Assembly (NCBI GenBank): GCA_001800135.1
Contig: MGUU01000018.1
Location: 4,528-68,527 of the forward strand
DNA length: 64,000 bases
Direction: 5' to 3'
Source: Elusimicrobia bacterium RIFCSPLOWO2_02_FULL_39_32
GTDB lineage: Bacteria; Elusimicrobiota; Elusimicrobia; 2-02-FULL-39-32
The notes beneath the pieces were generated by a model. The model was given only the letters and a program-made list of their open reading frames with translations. It was not told where the DNA came from and made no database searches. A program made the position numbers and the translations under genes. The first letter of the stretch is position 1. The number at the start of each line of letters is the position of its first letter. Shown here one piece after another: positions 1-8,102 of this stretch.

Positions 1-1010
1 GGCGTTTCAGTTACAGTTGATGGCGGTGGTGGAGTTTCAACAGGAGTGGTAACCACATCATTTTGCGGTTCGGCTAATGGAGTTTCCACTGTAGCGAGTA
101 GTTCATCTGCTGGAGGTGTGGCTTCGACATTGGGCTGATCCGAAGGCAAATCTTGGGGTAACATTGCTTCTGGGCTATCGGTAGGAACCGGTTCCGAAGT
201 TTGTATGGCTGGATCCTCTATGCTTGCCTCAGAGCTAACCAAATCTACATCTGAGATGCGTGGATCATCAAGGCGGTACTCTGCAAGAATATCGTCGTAA
301 TAATCCTCTTCGGAATCGAGCTCATCTCCCTCATCGCCCCAATCAGCAGTATTCCAGTTGTCGCCATTTTCATCAGCGATCTCTAAATCTGCTAGCGTTT
401 CCTCTTCAGAAGAATCGTTATTATCTTCATCTAGACCGAGATCACCGGGAGAGTTGAAGGACGGCCCTTTCGGTTCGTCTGTTTTAGTTGTCTGTGCAGG
501 GGGGTCGTCTTTCAAACCGACCATGCCCCATGTCCAGCTTTGAGTTGGAGTACCTTCTATTTTTATTGGTTCATCGGATGTTTTTTTATCTGTATCATCA
601 TGCAAACCGACCATGCCCCATGTCCAGCTTTGAGTTGGAGTACCTTCTATTTTTATTGGTTCATCGGATGTTTTTTTATCTGTATCATCATGTAAACCGA
701 CCATGCCCCATGTCCAGCTTTGAGTGGGAGTACCTTCTATTTTTATTGGTTCATCGGATGTTTTTTTATCTCCCACATCACTTGGCGGTGCAACAGGAGT
801 GACTACCTTTATTCCTTCAATAGGAATATCTATAATGGGTGCTGGATCTGAACCAGGTGTTTTATCTGATCCTCCCGGGGGTGTAGGAACAACTGCTGGA
901 GGAGCTCCCACGATACCCTCGTTGAAATTGGTTTGCGGGTGTATTAACGAAGGCAAGATAGATATTAGAAAGGCTAACATCGCAGAATTTGAAATTTGTT
1001 TAATATTCAT
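1..1010 (-). CDS. Secreted proline/acid-rich repeat protein, C-terminus cut by window edge
   Basis: Function unknown; I do not recognise a family. The frame is open from an ATG at 1010 to the left edge, so the C-terminus is missing. A strong ribosome site (GGAGG) lies just upstream of the ATG. Residues 1-27 look like a signal peptide (MNIKQ, then a hydrophobic run with LAFLISILPSL). Next comes a Pro/Gly/Asp-rich segment, then three 30-residue tandem repeats containing TPTQSWTWGMVGL, then a very acidic Asp/Glu/Asn stretch, then a Pro/Thr/Glu/Val tail (VETPPPPSTVTETP). That tail matches the end of the next gene upstream in transcription (1071-2411), 46 bases of it exactly, so the two are related or have exchanged sequence. 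Likely exported, with the tail acting as a spacer through periplasm or cell wall; this is inference. Confidence 0.75.
   Translation of the reverse strand, partial: MNIKQISNSAMLAFLISILPSLIHPQTNFNEGIVGAPPAVVPTPPGGSDKTPGSDPAPIIDIPIEGIKVVTPVAPPSDVGDKKTSDEPIKIEGTPTQSWTWGMVGLHDDTDKKTSDEPIKIEGTPTQSWTWGMVGLHDDTDKKTSDEPIKIEGTPTQSWTWGMVGLKDDPPAQTTKTDEPKGPSFNSPGDLGLDEDNNDSSEEETLADLEIADENGDNWNTADWGDEGDELDSEEDYYDDILAEYRLDDPRISDVDLVSSEASIEDPAIQTSEPVPTDSPEAMLPQDLPSDQPNVEATPPADELLATVETPLAEPQNDVVTTPVETPPPPSTVTET
513..771. repeat. Three 90-bp in-frame tandem repeats
   Basis: Units start at 513, 603 and 693. Units one and two are identical over all 90 bases. The third differs at its first base and at one more base (position 725) before losing similarity after 771. 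Each unit encodes 30 residues centred on TQSWTWGMVGL inside the secreted protein at 1-1010. The identity points to recent expansion or continuing homogenisation. Confidence 0.95.
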
Positions 1011-1070
1011 TGGAATCCTCCAGCATAGTTATTTTTAAGCCCAGGATACTATTAGACAACCAAATAATCT

Positions 1071-2411
1071 TCATTTATTATATTTGTCATTATTTTCATG
1101 AAATGTTTTAAGCCAACTATCTTCGTTGGAAGAGGGTTCCGCTGCGACAGGCGTTTCAGTTACAGTTGATGGCGGTGGTGGAGTTTCAACAGGAGCAACG
1201 GCCACCTCAGGCTCGGGAGCTGGAGGTTCCGCTACAGGGGGAGGTTCCACTGTCTCAGGCGGTTGCTCTGCTGGAGGAGGCGTGGCTTCAACCGTGTCTG
1301 TCTCCACAGCAGGAGCATCTGGCGCTGATGTATTTTCGATTGTTGGTGGCATTGCAGCATCCTCTATTGTTGGCAAACCTGAATATTGCGAATTGGGATC
1401 CACATCCCTTGATGCCAACTGTTCCTCGGAGTCGTTAAAATCTAGCTCATTTTCCTGTTTATCCGCTAGAGAAAGTTCGCCCTCATCATCTTTTTCGATT
1501 CTGCCCCCTTTGATCATATTTTCATTTGTATCAAAAAACATCCAATCCCCTTCTTTGTTAAGCAAAAATAACTGGTTTCCTTCTTTATTAGAAGCTATTA
1601 AAAGTTCAGAAGTTAAGCTTATATAATTTCCATTCTTGTCTGTCATCCCAAAAATTCCTACTGTCACATTGGAATGATTCATAGGCGCATAACCCCAGCG
1701 CGGCGCTCTTTCAGAATCAGCCGCATCTTTCCGTATATCCATATCATAGAGAGTAATAAGAGGAGCCATGAGATTGTAGGATGAATCAACCGCAATCGTC
1801 CTTTCGTTGGTGACAGTTTGCCAATGAGTGTGATCTGAAGCTGGGCATATCATATTATTGGATGGTTCAAAAGTCGGTGTTCCCCAGACGTATTCAGTGA
1901 TAGAAATAGTTTCAATATAATCTGACATAGGTGAAGACCAGTTTATTGGATCCATAAAGAGAACATACTGATCTGGCAAAGGAATAACGAATAGATATAA
2001 GACGAATGTTTGATCTTGAGGCATCCACTCAACATCATTTCTTAGGGTATCCTTATTCACGGCCGCGTCTGGTTTGGCAATCTGTTCTATAGGTTGAATG
2101 TTGATGGGTTCTGGGATGTTCTTTATCTCAGAAGTCAGCGGCTGTTCTGCAGGCGGGGTAGTAGGGGGTGGGGGTGGTTCTGGCGGCTGTGGAGTTACCG
2201 GAGGTTGGGGAGGAACTTCAGGCGGTGGTGGAGTTTCTACTTTAGGAGGAGGCGCCGGCGGTTTTGGTCTAGGATCTACAGCTGCTGAATTAATATAGGA
2301 TGGCAAAAGAAATAAAACAATGAATAAAATTAAAAAAGAGGTTCGGAAGAAATTTTTAAACCTCAATATTAAATAGAAATGGGTATGGGAATATGAACGA
2401 ATAAAGTTCAT
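1071..2411 (-). CDS. Secreted proline-rich protein, unknown function
   Basis: 446 residues, family not recognised. Residues about 18-43 form a signal peptide or membrane anchor (hydrophobic run ending near SYINSAA). A Pro-rich linker follows (about 46-90, many PPP runs), then a folded-looking core (about 125-330) with aromatic segments such as WMPQDQTF and VWGTPTFEPSNNM, then an acidic stretch, and finally a Pro/Glu/Val tail (about 365-430) with a polar end. The tail copies that of the gene at 1-1010, which lies 60 bp downstream on the same strand. No Shine-Dalgarno site is obvious before the ATG at 2411. The Pro-rich spacers either side of a core suggest an envelope protein that bridges layers, but this is inference. 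Confidence 0.7.
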   Translation of the reverse strand: MNFIRSYSHTHFYLILRFKNFFRTSFLILFIVLFLLPSYINSAAVDPRPKPPAPPPKVETPPPPEVPPQPPVTPQPPEPPPPPTTPPAEQPLTSEIKNIPEPINIQPIEQIAKPDAAVNKDTLRNDVEWMPQDQTFVLYLFVIPLPDQYVLFMDPINWSSPMSDYIETISITEYVWGTPTFEPSNNMICPASDHTHWQTVTNERTIAVDSSYNLMAPLITLYDMDIRKDAADSERAPRWGYAPMNHSNVTVGIFGMTDKNGNYISLTSELLIASNKEGNQLFLLNKEGDWMFFDTNENMIKGGRIEKDDEGELSLADKQENELDFNDSEEQLASRDVDPNSQYSGLPTIEDAAMPPTIENTSAPDAPAVETDTVEATPPPAEQPPETVEPPPVAEPPAPEPEVAVAPVETPPPPSTVTETPVAAEPSSNEDSWLKTFHENNDKYNK

Positions 2412-2530
2412 TGTTTTTTTTGCATTCGTACATTTAAGTATTGTCCGACTTTCTTAATTTGTCAAGAGCATGTATTGAGCAACTGTTCTTGTTTGGGCAA
2501 CATTCATTTTAGATTGCGCAAGACGAATCC

Positions 2531-2559
2531 TTCAATTTTTTGTAAAAATTTTGTAACAT
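2531..2559 (+). promoter_or_regulatory. Putative promoter of the first MNT/HEPN module
   Basis: TTCAAT at 2531-2536, a 17-nt spacer and TAACAT at 2554-2559. The GTG start follows six bases after the -10-like box and there is no Shine-Dalgarno site, so the mRNA may be leaderless. Boxes are imperfect; the geometry is what supports the call. Confidence 0.4.
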
Positions 2560-2565
2560 TTATTC

Positions 2566-2856
2566 GTGCCAACCCAAGAGTCTATAAAAGTTATGCGAAA
2601 TGAAATTCTTAAGATTGCCGCGCATCATGGTGCAAAAAATTTAAGAATATTTGGTTCTGTGGTTAGGGGTGATGCAAAGCCTACCAGTGATATTGATTTT
2701 TTAGTTGAAGTAGATAAAAATCATAGTCCTTTTTTCCCTGGGGGGTTCGTTGCTGATCTTGAGGAGTTGCTGGGATGTAAAATAGACATTGTAACGGAAA
2801 AATCTCTTCATTGGTATATACGTGATCGGGTCATTCATGAAGCAATTCCACTATAA
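2566..2856 (+). CDS. MNT-type minimal nucleotidyltransferase antitoxin
   Basis: 96 residues. The motif GSVVRGDAKPTSDIDFLV (about residues 31-48) is the GSxxRG...SDxDL signature of minimal nucleotidyltransferases, and a third acidic site is present in KIDIVTE. In MntA/HepT systems such proteins neutralise the HEPN toxin by AMP-ylating it. It is followed directly by an HEPN gene (2853-3185), the usual order. Start: GTG at 2566, placed six bases after a -10-like box; an internal ATG at 2593 is the alternative but has no ribosome site. The frame is complete and the fold motif intact, so the enzyme looks functional. Confidence 0.85.
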   Translation: MPTQESIKVMRNEILKIAAHHGAKNLRIFGSVVRGDAKPTSDIDFLVEVDKNHSPFFPGGFVADLEELLGCKIDIVTEKSLHWYIRDRVIHEAIPL

Positions 2857-3185
2857 AAGATGACAAACTCTATCTCATTCATATTCTTGAAAGTATAGAA
2901 CGAATCGAAAAATATACCTCTGAGGGAAAGGATAAATTTCTTTCCGACCTAAAAACACAAGATGCGGTTCTCCGCAATCTACAGACCTTAGCGGAATCTA
3001 CCCAAAAATTATCTGATTCTTTAAAATCAAAACATTCCGAAATAGATTGGCGCGCGCTTGCTGGATTTAGAAATGTTCTGGCGCATGATTATCTTGGAAT
3101 TGACATTGGTCAAATTTGGGATATTGTTTATCAAGACATACCTGTCCTTAAAAATAAAGTTCAGGGTTGTATAAGTGATTTTTAG
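2853..3185 (+). CDS. HEPN (HepT/DUF86-like) toxin without a canonical start codon
   Basis: The reading frame is open from 2841 (after a TGA at 2838) to the TAG at 3183. It encodes a full HEPN protein beginning KDDKLYLIHILESIERIEKY and containing RNVLAHDY, the RX4H ribonuclease motif. No ATG, GTG or TTG occurs before this conserved N-terminus. The only codon in the right place is ATA at 2853, which overlaps the TAA of the MNT gene as ATAA. The intact module at 36579-37228 has ATGA at the same junction. So either a G-to-A change destroyed the start codon, or the gene starts at AUA by translational coupling. The gene may therefore be silent or very weakly expressed; the protein body has no stop or frameshift. 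Confidence 0.75.
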   Translation: MKDDKLYLIHILESIERIEKYTSEGKDKFLSDLKTQDAVLRNLQTLAESTQKLSDSLKSKHSEIDWRALAGFRNVLAHDYLGIDIGQIWDIVYQDIPVLKNKVQGCISDF

Positions 3186-3208
3186 TACGAGTTTGTTGAA
3201 TTATTGTT

Positions 3209-3290
3209 TCGTCATTCCCGCGAAAGCGGGAATCCATGCAAAATACCGAATAAAACTACTGGATTCCCCGGTCAAGCCGGGGAATGACGA
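3209..3290. repeat. Palindromic intergenic repeat (ATTCCC...GGGAAT type)
   Basis: An outer 11-base inverted repeat (TCGTCATTCCC at 3209-3219, GGGAATGACGA at 3280-3290) encloses two inner hairpins, ATTCCCGC-GAAA-GCGGGAAT and ATTCCCCGGTCAAGCCGGGGAAT. This resembles the dRS3/REP-like repeats dispersed in many bacterial genomes. It lies between the HEPN gene and the first porin and could also act as a transcription barrier. I saw no second copy in the window. Confidence 0.85.
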
Positions 3291-3421
3291 GCTTGCGCGA
3301 ATATTTCAAAACTCAGGACGATCTATTGACACCTAAAATGGAATATTGTAAATTTAAATCTAATTAAATTTAATTTGTGAACGTTTACATTTTTTTAAAG
3401 ATCATTTGAAAACAAGGCTAA

Positions 3422-4645
3422 ATGAAAAAATATTTTAATTTTCAGTTTAGGAAAAGTTTGTGGTTAGTTTCTATTTTGTTGTTCCCTCCTCTATCCTTGT
3501 CTTTTGCGGAAATTCCAAAACCAAAAATTGATGGTTTTTTTGATTCCTCCTATAATTATGATTTTAACCGTCCATTGAGCGGCCGCAGCAACTACCGTCT
3601 TTTTGATTCTAGAACCAATAATTTTCTTCTGAATGTCATTCAAATAAATATTGACGGTTCTGCCCGAGAGGGATTGGGATACCGGGGCGAACTTGGATTT
3701 GGCACTGATCCTTCTGCCTACAAAGCTGCTGGAACTAACAATATAGGTGAAACCCCAATTACAGCAGCAGGACCCAGCAACACAGCTTACAACTTTGAAA
3801 TTCAAGAGATGTATGTAACTTACAATTGGACGGTTTATCCTATTGGGGTAAAGGCGGGAAAATTTGAATCTTTAGGCGGTTTAGAGACCATTGAACCCAT
3901 GAATAATTTTAATGTTTCAAGGGGATTCATATTTACTTTGGCAAGGCCATTAACTTATGTTGGCGCTATTGTTGGTTATCGCACTCCTTTATTTATAGAT
4001 TTTTGGATTGGGTTGGTGAATGGGTGGGACTTGCATGTGGATAACAACACAGATAAAACTTTGCTTGTGAATGTGGACATTGGCCTGAGCGAAAATCTCT
4101 ATGGCGCATTGTCTTTTTCTAGAGGCGCTGAACAAAATGCGAATAACGATAATAAGCGAACTAGCATAGACACCACATGGTATTTTAAACCTCTTGTGAA
4201 TGCGGTACTTGCAGGGCAGATTCTTTATGGACAGGAGAATGGAGTGAGCCGCATAGATGAAAATAGCAATGGAGTTGTGGATACTCCCTTTGGAACTGCT
4301 AAGTGGTATGGATTTAATTTGCAGGCAAAGTACGATTACAGTAAATTTTTTTCTCTAGGCACCCGTTTTGAAATTTTGAATGATGTGGGTGGGGGCAGAA
4401 CATTAGTTCCTTATATCAATGCTGGAATTATTCCAGCTGGAGTTTTTAGAGGAGGAGTGCTTAAAAATTTTACCATTACTCCAACGTTTAATATCTCCAA
4501 TTCATTATTAGTAAGAACCGAATATCGTTATGACTGGGGGATCGAGCAGGTTTTTGAAGATTCAAGGGGAAACACAAGAGCAGGCGCTTTGCCTACAGAA
4601 CGCTCGCTTTCATCCGTTAGTCTTGAGGTAATTTATAAATTTTAG
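3422..4645 (+). CDS. Outer-membrane porin, BBP2-like, copy 1
   Basis: 407 residues. Residues 1-29 are a signal peptide ending LSFAE. The mature protein starts IPKPKIDGFFDSSYNYDFNR and has alternating aromatic and polar strands throughout, ending in LEVIYKF with a C-terminal Phe, the outer-membrane barrel signature. It resembles the OmpL-like putative porin group (BBP2, PF07642), which has the same start and the NGWD segment seen here. Expected role: diffusion channel in the outer membrane; substrate unknown. A closely similar 407-residue copy follows after about 60 bp, so this is a tandem duplication. A weak ribosome site (AAGG) precedes the ATG. Confidence 0.8.
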   Translation: MKKYFNFQFRKSLWLVSILLFPPLSLSFAEIPKPKIDGFFDSSYNYDFNRPLSGRSNYRLFDSRTNNFLLNVIQINIDGSAREGLGYRGELGFGTDPSAYKAAGTNNIGETPITAAGPSNTAYNFEIQEMYVTYNWTVYPIGVKAGKFESLGGLETIEPMNNFNVSRGFIFTLARPLTYVGAIVGYRTPLFIDFWIGLVNGWDLHVDNNTDKTLLVNVDIGLSENLYGALSFSRGAEQNANNDNKRTSIDTTWYFKPLVNAVLAGQILYGQENGVSRIDENSNGVVDTPFGTAKWYGFNLQAKYDYSKFFSLGTRFEILNDVGGGRTLVPYINAGIIPAGVFRGGVLKNFTITPTFNISNSLLVRTEYRYDWGIEQVFEDSRGNTRAGALPTERSLSSVSLEVIYKF

Positions 4646-4706
4646 AATGAAAGTTTTTTTTGATTTTAGAAACAACATTTTTTTAAAAAAGAGTGAGGAA
4701 AAAATA

Positions 4707-5930
4707 ATGAGAGAAATAAAAGCAAGAAAATGTTTTTTTAATTTAGCGATCCTGTTAAGCCTAATCTCATTTGGTTTTTTAAGCGCGCTCTCTGCTCAAA
4801 TTCCAAAACCAAAGATGGATGGATTCATAGATACCACTTACAATTATGATTTTAATCGGCCTTTAAGCGGCCGCAGCAATTACCGTTTTTTTGATCAAAG
4901 AACCAATAATTTTCTTCTGAATGCGGTTCAAATCAATGTGGATGGAGCTGGGCAGGAAGGGATAGGTTACCATGGAGAATTTGCTTTTGGCACAGACCCC
5001 TCTGCGTACAAAGCTGCAGGCACTAATAGTTTAGCTGAATCTCCAAATAGCGCTGGGGGACCAAGCAATGTGGCCTATAATTTTGAAATTCAAGAAGCCT
5101 TCTTAACTTATAATTGGAATACTTATCCGATTGGCGTAAAGCTTGGAAAATTTGCATCTTTGGGTGGGTTAGAAGTCATAGAGAGTATGAACAATTTTAC
5201 AATTAGTAGAGGGTACCTTTTCTTTGGCGCCAAGCCCTATACTCATGTGGGGGCGATCCTTGGCTATACTACTCCTTTTAATATTGATTTTTGGATTGGT
5301 TTGGTGAATGGCTGGGATCTGCATGTGGATAACAACACGGATAAAACTTTAGTGATGAAAGTAGGAATCAATTTAAGCGAAAATTTAAATGGTTCTCTTT
5401 CTTTTTATCGCGGGGCTGAACAAAATGCTGACAACAGCAATAAACGAACCACCATTGATACCACTTGGTTTCTCAAACCTTTGGCTAATACGTCCCTTGG
5501 ATTACAGCTTCTTTATGGGCAAGAAAATGGAGTAAGTCGTATTGATTCAAATAGCGATGGATTTATGGATACACCGCTTGGAACAGCTAAATGGTATGGT
5601 TTTAACTTGCAGGGAAAATATGATTTTACAGAAAAGATCTCTTTAGGCAGCCGTTTTGAAATATTCCAAGATCTTGGCGGAGGCAGAATTTTAGCTCCTT
5701 ATGTTAATGCCGGCATATTCCCTGCCGGAACATTTAGGGGAGACGTGCTTCACAATTTTACTCTTACTCCTGCCTATAAGTTTTCAGATGCATTATTACT
5801 CAGAACAGAATTTCGTTACGACTGGGCTATAGAAGAATTATTTGAAGGAACCAGCGGCCTTTCCAATGGAGGACTGCCTACAGAACGCAAAATGGCCACT
5901 GTCAGTCTGGAAGTTGTCTATAAATTTTAA
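4707..5930 (+). CDS. Outer-membrane porin, BBP2-like, copy 2
   Basis: 407 residues from the ATG at 4707, the same length as the upstream copy. I prefer 4707 to an ATG at 4647 because GAGG lies about ten bases before it and because it gives a normal signal peptide (MREIKARKCFFNL..., cleaved near LSAQ). Large blocks match copy 1 exactly, for example IPKPK at the mature start, FNRPLSGRSNYR and GLVNGWDLHVDNNTDKTL. The end is LEVVYKF, again with terminal Phe. Differences concentrate in segments that would be loops. Predicted to form a channel similar to copy 1, possibly with a different selectivity. Confidence 0.8.
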   Translation: MREIKARKCFFNLAILLSLISFGFLSALSAQIPKPKMDGFIDTTYNYDFNRPLSGRSNYRFFDQRTNNFLLNAVQINVDGAGQEGIGYHGEFAFGTDPSAYKAAGTNSLAESPNSAGGPSNVAYNFEIQEAFLTYNWNTYPIGVKLGKFASLGGLEVIESMNNFTISRGYLFFGAKPYTHVGAILGYTTPFNIDFWIGLVNGWDLHVDNNTDKTLVMKVGINLSENLNGSLSFYRGAEQNADNSNKRTTIDTTWFLKPLANTSLGLQLLYGQENGVSRIDSNSDGFMDTPLGTAKWYGFNLQGKYDFTEKISLGSRFEIFQDLGGGRILAPYVNAGIFPAGTFRGDVLHNFTLTPAYKFSDALLLRTEFRYDWAIEELFEGTSGLSNGGLPTERKMATVSLEVVYKF

Positions 5931-6088
5931 TATGATACAAAATTTTAATATTCAAATCTCAGTAATCTCGATTTTAATAAGTATATTATTATTTTATGCT
6001 TTTAGAATTTTTTTGTTGTGCTAAAAAAATTAAGATATTCATGTTCAAGTCCTGCCAGAAAGTCCGCTTTTTTAGAGGGGGTCAGTGG

Positions 6089-6868
6089 ATGAAAGTAGAT
6101 ATTGGTTTATTTTTAGTAAAATTTTTTTTAATTCCCGGGTTACTAGTTTGTATCCAATCCTCTTGTTATGCGACCCATAGCGTTGGTAAATACAAATGTT
6201 TTACTAGGTATGAGGATGGAGATTTTCATAGTGATTGTTGGATTACCTATCCAGAATTTATTTATCTATACAATAAGGGTACTTATAAAAAAACTTACAG
6301 AGCTGCAGCGTCTGCAGTTGATGAGAATGGTACTTATGCAATTGCTGGGGATGTGGTTACATTCTCAAATGATACATTCATGGGGAAAGGTAAGATTGAT
6401 CATGCTGGAGACCTAAATTATATGCAATTTAACTTTACTTCTCTGAACCTGGGATGGCCTGTAATATTGATTTATAAATTGGTTGGTGATGCTGGTGATG
6501 GTGATGCTAATGACGGTACAACGGGAGGAAATGGGAAAACTCTTAAAGCAGAGGTAAAGGTTGACTATAGTGTTGTGCGCGCAGATGGCACTGTTAGAGC
6601 TGATGGGGGTTTTGACCCAGAAAAGGGAGATGTAGCCACTTTTACTTTTACTCCTAACGATTCTGAGAAGGTCACCATTAAAATATTTAGCCGCCATTCA
6701 GAGGAACTTGATTCAGGTGAATTGGATGTAACTGCTGGAACTGCGGCAGCATTTACCTGGGATGGAAGAACTAAAGATTCTAAAAACCCTGTTGCAAGCG
6801 GAGTTTATATTGTGCGTATTGAAGGGTCTGGTGTGCAAGAAACAAGGAAAATAGTTGTTGTAAAATAA
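6089..6868 (+). CDS. Secreted protein with C-terminal FlgD/CHU-type Ig domain
   Basis: 259 residues from the ATG at 6089. This start follows AGAGGGGG and opens a signal peptide (MKVDIGLFLVKFFLI... SSCYA); the longer frame from 5996 lacks a ribosome site. The N-terminal half (about 28-130) is unrecognised, with GKYKC and aromatic-rich strands. A short Gly/Asp linker follows. The last about 100 residues end ASGVYIVRIEG...TRKIVVVK, which is the FlgD-like Ig fold found at the C-terminus of many exported proteins. It lies one base before the UPF0164 gene, so the two are probably co-transcribed and work in the envelope. Function unknown. Confidence 0.65.
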   Translation: MKVDIGLFLVKFFLIPGLLVCIQSSCYATHSVGKYKCFTRYEDGDFHSDCWITYPEFIYLYNKGTYKKTYRAAASAVDENGTYAIAGDVVTFSNDTFMGKGKIDHAGDLNYMQFNFTSLNLGWPVILIYKLVGDAGDGDANDGTTGGNGKTLKAEVKVDYSVVRADGTVRADGGFDPEKGDVATFTFTPNDSEKVTIKIFSRHSEELDSGELDVTAGTAAAFTWDGRTKDSKNPVASGVYIVRIEGSGVQETRKIVVVK

Positions 6869-6869
6869 G

Positions 6870-8036
6870 ATGTCACCTAAAAATTATTTTTTCTTTAAGC
6901 CTAAATTTCAGTTTATCTTTAAATCATTTAATTCTACTAGTGTGAAAATTTTCCAATTCATCGTAGGTTTTTTAATTTACTGTTTAATATTTTCTGCCCC
7001 GCTTTTTGCAGAAGGAACCAATGCTGGAGATATCCTTATTCAAAGTTTAAGCGCAAAAGCTCAAGGCATGGCAGAAGCCTTTGCCTCTATCCCTGCCAAT
7101 GAGGGGGGAGTAACTGCTTTGCAATATAATCCCGCTTCAATCGGTTTTTTAAATCAAAGGGAAATTTCAGTGACCTACAAAGGGGGTGTTTTTGGAGATA
7201 ACACTGGGATCATTTCTTTTGGCAGTCCGCTCGATTTTTTGGCAGCTAAAAGCAGTTTAGGCAATTTTGCCGGAACCTTACTCTATGAGTCTGCGGGAGA
7301 CGTGGATTTTGTGGATGGAGCTGGAACTAAAAAAACAGTGAATGCGCAAAAAGATATAGGTTTTATTTTATCCTATAGCCGTCCCCTTTTATGGGAAAAT
7401 CTTACCCTAGGCGCTAATGGAAAAATTTTGAATTCCAAGCTGGTAGAAAATTTCTCAGCAACAGCTTTTGCCTTAGATCTGGGCGCAATGTTAAAAATGG
7501 GAACATTTGCTTTTGGCGGATCAGTGCAGAATATGGGGACAGCGCTCAAATATAATCGCACTAATGAGTACATTCCTTTTGCGTTTAGGATTGGAGCCTC
7601 GAACCGCATGAAATGGTTTAAACAGCCTACTCTGTTTTCTATGGATCTGATTAAACAAAGAGATTCAAATATAAAAGCTAATTTTGGTTTAGAATATATT
7701 TATGCGGATTCTAAATTCCCAATCGCTTTTCGTTCAGGATATAAATTAGGAGAGGATAGTGGCAAGATCAATTTTGGTTTAGGTTTTAGTCTTGCAAAAC
7801 TTAAAATAGATTACAGTATGCAAGTTGTAGCAGGAACCGAAAACGGCCATTTTGTCACATTAGGATTCTTGTTTGGCGGCAGCGGTGACGAATCTTCAAG
7901 CCGGATCGAAAAAAATCCCCCTCAAACTCAGACCATCCAACCTAAAGCTAGTCCGCGCTCAGCCATTAAACCTGCTTCCAAATCAACTCCAATCCCCTCC
8001 AAACAACCTCCTTCACAGAAACCCAAGAACCGTTAA
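6870..8036 (+). CDS. UPF0164/PorV-like outer-membrane protein
   Basis: 388 residues. A long hydrophobic leader ends SAPLFAEG (about residue 48). The mature start, with LSAKAQGMAEAFAS and ALQYNPASIGFL, matches the UPF0164/PorV-PorQ barrel family, where a short domain with NPA precedes a FadL-like barrel. After the barrel (about 330) comes a Pro/Ser/Lys/Gln-rich basic tail of about 45 residues ending KPKNR, unusual for a barrel protein and perhaps periplasmic or surface exposed. The gene follows the FlgD-Ig protein by one base. Members in other phyla act in type IX secretion or solute passage; no type IX genes are visible here, so the role is open. Confidence 0.75.
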   Translation: MSPKNYFFFKPKFQFIFKSFNSTSVKIFQFIVGFLIYCLIFSAPLFAEGTNAGDILIQSLSAKAQGMAEAFASIPANEGGVTALQYNPASIGFLNQREISVTYKGGVFGDNTGIISFGSPLDFLAAKSSLGNFAGTLLYESAGDVDFVDGAGTKKTVNAQKDIGFILSYSRPLLWENLTLGANGKILNSKLVENFSATAFALDLGAMLKMGTFAFGGSVQNMGTALKYNRTNEYIPFAFRIGASNRMKWFKQPTLFSMDLIKQRDSNIKANFGLEYIYADSKFPIAFRSGYKLGEDSGKINFGLGFSLAKLKIDYSMQVVAGTENGHFVTLGFLFGGSGDESSSRIEKNPPQTQTIQPKASPRSAIKPASKSTPIPSKQPPSQKPKNR

Positions 8037-8067
8037 AAATCCTTACGAAAAATTTTTGTTACCGTGT

Positions 8068-8096
8068 TTGACAGCAGAATATTACATTGCTATTCT
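8068..8096 (+). promoter_or_regulatory. Promoter of the second MNT/HEPN module
   Basis: Consensus TTGACA at 8068-8073, a 17-nt spacer and TATTCT at 8091-8096. The ATG starts six bases later at 8103, about where transcription should begin, and no Shine-Dalgarno site fits between. This predicts a leaderless mRNA. Confidence 0.65.
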
Positions 8097-8102
8097 ATAT
8101 TT

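Noticed and set aside
488-802. Plus-strand frame with repeated segments (RPCPMSSFELEYLLF)
   Set aside because: It is the antisense reading of the 90-bp repeats in the minus-strand secreted protein, which has a signal peptide and a strong ribosome site.
1126-1626. Gly/Ser/Val-rich plus-strand frame of 166 codons
   Set aside because: It is the antisense of the Pro/Glu-rich tail of the minus-strand secreted protein; its low-complexity composition is a mirror of that sequence.
4647-4706. Longer start for the second porin
   Set aside because: It would put 20 charged residues before a normal signal peptide; the ATG at 4707 has a ribosome site and gives the same length as copy 1.
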